From positions 1 through 43,708 of the forward strand of contig CALEHQ010000025.1 of NCBI GenBank assembly GCA_937876315.1: DNA of 43,708 bases, read 5' to 3'. The position numbers and the translations under genes were made by a program. The DNA is from an uncultured Actinomycetes bacterium (GTDB taxonomy: Bacteria; Actinomycetota; Acidimicrobiia; Acidimicrobiales; Acidimicrobilacustridaceae). Of this stretch, positions 41,470-43,708 are shown in pieces. The number at the start of each line of letters is the position of its first letter. Positions within the stretch are counted from its first letter, which is position 1. The notes under the pieces are model-generated. The model worked only from the letters and a program-made list of their open reading frames with translations, was not told the origin of the DNA and made no database searches.

Positions 41470-42432
41470 TCAATCCTCGTCGAAACGATCATTATCTTCG
41501 TCGAGTTCGCCGAGATGCGCCTTTCCTTGCACGCATGTGGTTCGAATTGGGCACCAGCGACATCCCCAACTGGGGCGCACGACCGGAGCGCGAGTACCGA
41601 CAGAAAGTTCGTGCAGTTTTCGAATGCCGTCGACAGTGCGCGCCACGGCCGAGTGCAGGACTCCTTCGGTGATTGCTTCGGCTTGAGCGACGCCCGCGTC
41701 GAGGTAGTACGAAGCGGCGAGCCGAGGTGGCGTTCCGATGCGCATCGTTTCGAGTAGGGAGTACAGGCGTAAATCGTCGAGATGTGATGGCGACATTGAG
41801 CCAGTCTTGAAATCGATAATGACTTTGCCAGCGGTGAGGCCATCGGCGCGGCCCAACGTGAGGTCTGATCGGCCTGAAATCACGATGCGGTGCTCAAGAA
41901 GCTCAAGGCGCATGCGCGCTTCGGTGACCGGCGACCAGCCGGGCTTGATCGGTGGGAAGCACTCAAGAAACGTTGCGACGCGTTCATTGGCAAAGGCTCG
42001 CAACTCGGCCCGATCGGTCTCAGAACAGGTTGCGAGCCAGTCCGAGATGGAATCGTCTGAGCGTTCAAGACGGTCCATCGCCTCGTCGACGAGTTCAAGC
42101 GGAATGGGTCGCCGCCGCTGATGCATCGAAAGTTCGATGGCTTTATGGGCGATGGTTCCGCGGGCCAGTGGAGGGCTCCATTCAAACGGCGTTTCCTTCT
42201 CGGTTAGGTGGCGAAGTTCGCAGCCATGCACCATCGAGAGATCGTGCTTGTTGACGAAGAGGGGCGCCTCGGGGCTGATCTCGCTTGCGAGGTCGGCGAG
42301 CGCGTCTTCGAGGTCGGTGCGCAGGGTGGCCTTGAGGGTGGGTGGGAATGACGGACGATCCTCGGGGGCGGCGCCAAGAAGGTCGAGGACTTCTTGTTGC
42401 GCAGGATTGAGCGGAGTCTCAGCGTCAGTCAT
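41470..42432 (-). CDS. PD-(D/E)XK nuclease with Cas4/AddB-type Fe-S cysteines
   Basis: This 320-residue RecB-family nuclease has the motif ARGTIAHKAIEL, the metal-binding GRSDLTLG and IIDFKTG, and DDLRLYSLL in place of the usual QxxxY. Cys71 (HGCELRHL) together with Cys291, Cys294 and Cys300 (GCRWCPIRTTC) gives the one-plus-three Cys pattern that holds a 4Fe-4S cluster in Cas4 and AddB. It stands alone: no helicase or CRISPR genes are near. ATG 42432 is 8 nt after a TACGAT -10-like box; the open frame continues to 42810 without homology. DNA end processing is inferred. Confidence 0.9.
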   Translation of the reverse strand: MTDAETPLNPAQQEVLDLLGAAPEDRPSFPPTLKATLRTDLEDALADLASEISPEAPLFVNKHDLSMVHGCELRHLTEKETPFEWSPPLARGTIAHKAIELSMHQRRRPIPLELVDEAMDRLERSDDSISDWLATCSETDRAELRAFANERVATFLECFPPIKPGWSPVTEARMRLELLEHRIVISGRSDLTLGRADGLTAGKVIIDFKTGSMSPSHLDDLRLYSLLETMRIGTPPRLAASYYLDAGVAQAEAITEGVLHSAVARTVDGIRKLHELSVGTRAPVVRPSWGCRWCPIRTTCVQGKAHLGELDEDNDRFDED

Positions 42433-42440
42433 TTCATTGC

Positions 42441-42446
42441 ATCGTA
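42441..42446 (-). promoter_or_regulatory. Putative -10 box (TACGAT) of the PD-(D/E)XK gene
   Basis: On the minus strand TACGAT ends 8 nt before the ATG at 42432, with no Shine-Dalgarno. Confidence 0.4.
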
Positions 42447-42502
42447 CGGAGCGGGTCCGACACGGGCAGGGACTGTCACACCTCTCCGGCATCATCACGG
42501 CC

Positions 42503-42934
42503 ATGGAAGCTTCTTCGCTGCGGTTCGCAGCCGCCGCCCGATCACTTGGCGAGGTGGCGCGCGCCGCAGGGCTGGTGGTGCCAAGTTTCCGCAGTCCGCC
42601 GCGGCTCGAGGGCGTTGATCGCACCATGAAGCGCCAGGTCGACGCTGCTGGGGTCGAGGCTGTCACCGTGTCGGTGCGCATCAAAGGTCGGCCGTGGGTC
42701 TTGGTCCTGGCCGACATGATCGACGGCGTGCTTGTTGCCAACGCTCTCAGTGGTCCGACAGCGGGCGCAGCTCGCACAGTGATGTGGGCTGCCGTCGAAG
42801 CTGATGTCATGCGAGGAACCCATCCTGAAGATGCTGTTGGTTCCTCAGGCCCCGGGGCTCGAGTCCGTGCGAGTCGAAACTCTTCGCGCCGGGCGCCCCA
42901 ACCGGCCCATCAGGGGCAATCAAAGGTGGCTTGA
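42503..42934 (+). CDS. Conserved hypothetical protein
   Basis: This 143-residue protein has no family that I can name. The first 110 residues look folded: an Ala/Arg-rich helix (LRFAAAARSLGEVARAAGL), a VVPSFRSPPRLEGVDRTM segment, a beta-type stretch VSVRIKGRPWVLVLADMIDG and a final helix. The last 30 residues are a basic, Ser/Pro-rich tail. ATG 42503 is the natural start, divergent from the nuclease gene by 70 bp. The frame upstream to 42137 is antisense to that gene. Confidence 0.7.
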   Translation: MEASSLRFAAAARSLGEVARAAGLVVPSFRSPPRLEGVDRTMKRQVDAAGVEAVTVSVRIKGRPWVLVLADMIDGVLVANALSGPTAGAARTVMWAAVEADVMRGTHPEDAVGSSGPGARVRASRNSSRRAPQPAHQGQSKVA

Positions 42935-42952
42935 GGGCTGCCAGTTCGGCGC

Positions 42953-43195
42953 TCAGGGATACCAGACTCGCCAGTAGATCGACCCCCAGAGCCTTCCAGC
43001 AGCCCGGGCGGAGCGGTTTACCGCGTAATCAGAGATCGGACGGTGGCAGAGCAGGTCGCCCGCAATGTGTCGCATGATGTGCAGCAATTCCTTCACTGCT
43101 TGGCGGCTAGTCCTCGGCGGAACACCATGAGGCTTGTGTACCCGGAAGAGATGTGGCTGCTGAAAGCCCCAGGACGCAAACTTGCGCCATCGCAA
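42953..43195 (-). CDS. Uncertain small ORF (80 residues, Trp/Arg-rich)
   Basis: The frame encodes a basic protein with the segment AVKELLHIMRHIAGDLL and a Trp/Tyr-rich end (GSIYWRVWYP). I recognise no family. A 62-residue frame on the other strand (43043-43231) overlaps it, and neither has a convincing start signal. It is kept because the codon third positions resemble nearby genes; it may be non-coding. Confidence 0.25.
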   Translation of the reverse strand: MRWRKFASWGFQQPHLFRVHKPHGVPPRTSRQAVKELLHIMRHIAGDLLCHRPISDYAVNRSARAAGRLWGSIYWRVWYP

Positions 43196-43271
43196 CAGCC
43201 GAGTCGCCGGATAGCCCCTCTACGCCCGTAGGCATGACAGGGAAAGCCCTCAGGCCCTCGACGAGCATGGC

Positions 43272-43439
43272 CTAGCCCTTGTCCCCGTGGTCGGCTCTGT
43301 CGGTCTCAATAGAGGCCAAGAGGTCAGCGACGGCCTGCCTCATGAGGTCCGAACGGCTCAGCCCTTCACGCTGGGCGAGGGTCGTCAGAGCGTCATAGTC
43401 CTCAGGGTTGAGGCGGGTAGCAACGACTGGCGAGTTCAT
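43272..43439 (-). CDS. Ribbon-helix-helix (CopG-type) regulator
   Basis: This 55-residue protein has the RHH fold: a beta strand (MNSPVVATRLNPEDY), helix 1 (DALTTLAQREG), the turn LSRSDLMRQAV and helix 2 (ADLLASIE), then an acidic/basic tail. Such proteins bind DNA as dimers, often as antitoxins or plasmid/phage regulators that repress their own promoter. ATG 43439 is preceded by TAGTGT 8 nt upstream and by two ACAC/GTGT palindromes. No toxin gene is evident downstream; the gene upstream on the strand is broken. Confidence 0.8.
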   Translation of the reverse strand: MNSPVVATRLNPEDYDALTTLAQREGLSRSDLMRQAVADLLASIETDRADHGDKG

Positions 43440-43441
43440 GG

Positions 43442-43476
43442 GTGTAAACACTACCGCCCGCGAATGACACGCGTGT
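43442..43476 (-). promoter_or_regulatory. RHH promoter with two palindromic candidate operators
   Basis: The -10-like TAGTGT (minus strand, 43448-43453) overlaps GTGTAAACAC (43442-43451). A second, perfect palindrome ACACGCGTGT lies at 43467-43476 in the -35 region. Both have ACAC/GTGT half-sites, with centres 25 bp apart, as expected for autorepression by RHH dimers. Confidence 0.5.
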
Positions 43477-43493
43477 GGTTTGCCTGTGGATTC

Positions 43494-43708
43494 TCACCGG
43501 CTGAGGTGGTCAAGCATCTCCCCGGCCACCTCGTCCCGGTACATGGTCGCTAGAACGTCAGGACCGGCCAGACCTCGACGAGCGGCCTCGGTGTCAATGA
43601 TGTCGCCAGAGGTGCGCGGTTCGGTTGCGGTTCGTCTCGTAGAGAGCCATCCGCTTGTCAAAATCTTCAACCTTGTGCCTAGCCAGCAGAGTGAACATGT
43701 TCTTGTTC
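43494..43708 (-). pseudogene. Partial, frame-broken gene at the right edge
   Basis: Two minus-strand frames each look coding in part. Frame A runs from the edge through MFTLLARHKVEDFDKRMALYETN (ATG at 43698) to a stop at 43594-43596. Frame B gives the C-terminal SGDIIDTEAARRGLAGPDVL... ending at 43494-43496. Their join would fall near 43600-43640. This suggests one frameshift in a gene continuing past the window edge, from decay or a sequencing error. No family is assigned. It precedes the RHH gene on the same strand. Confidence 0.4.

Noticed and set aside
43287-43553. 88-residue plus-strand ORF
   Set aside because: It is antisense to the RHH gene, which has a recognisable fold and promoter; the antisense product has no features.

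Overview
The window looks like a chromosomal segment of a moderately high-GC actinobacterium (Actinomycetota). Lineage markers are a 33-residue bS22 ribosomal protein, an Rpf-type cell-wall hydrolase, a long Ctc-type bL25, the order metG-tatD-rpf-rsmA-ispE, and the series glmU-prs-rplY-pth, mfd-ppiC-mazG-eno-ftsB and DUF501-ppx. The mix of lipid-catabolic genes and a molybdenum hydroxylase cluster would fit the class Acidimicrobiia, but that placement is an inference from gene content. Gene density is about 95 percent, with many 4-nt ATGA/GTGA overlaps. I see no insertion sequence, integrase or CRISPR array.

Left part (1-12.8 kb): ychF, a DUF192 gene and rsmI form a plus-strand run that ends in a perfect 19-bp inverted repeat. 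An accessory catabolic block follows (2.4-9.6 kb). It holds a SurE-like lipoprotein; a minus-strand operon of crotonase, 2,4-dienoyl-CoA-reductase-like SDR and luciferase-like flavin oxidoreductase; a plus-strand operon of MBL hydrolase, SDR and APH-type kinase; and a convergent SDR. Housekeeping resumes with metG, tatD, rpf, rsmA and ispE.

Centre (14.5-28.9 kb): bS22 and tRNA-Gln(TTG) lie on the minus strand, divergent from glmU. This GlmU stops before its acetyltransferase active site. Then come prs, rplY and pth; a minus-strand pair of a KimA-like potassium importer and an OB-fold protein; and mfd, a parvulin-type foldase, mazG, eno and ftsB/divIC.

Right part (28.9-38.1 kb): a molybdenum-hydroxylase (form II CoxL-like) gene set sits between ftsB and DUF501-ppx, genes that are usually neighbours in actinobacteria. 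It encodes the large subunit, a 48-residue membrane peptide, pirin, MoxR ATPase (CoxD-like), VWA protein (CoxE-like), two XdhC/CoxI proteins, the FAD and 2Fe-2S subunits on the opposite strand, a MocA-like cytidylyltransferase and a membrane-anchored CoxG. After ppx come a GNAT acetyltransferase, an MFS exporter, a Cas4/AddB-type Fe-S PD-(D/E)XK nuclease and a hypothetical protein. The last 0.75 kb differs in character: a ribbon-helix-helix regulator with two palindromes at its promoter, an uncertain ORF and a frame-broken gene at the edge.

A recurring feature is a TAnnnT -10 box 6-10 nt before the start codon with no Shine-Dalgarno sequence (ychF, DUF192, metG, ppiC, moxR, GNAT, the PD-(D/E)XK gene and the RHH gene). 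This implies frequent leaderless transcription.
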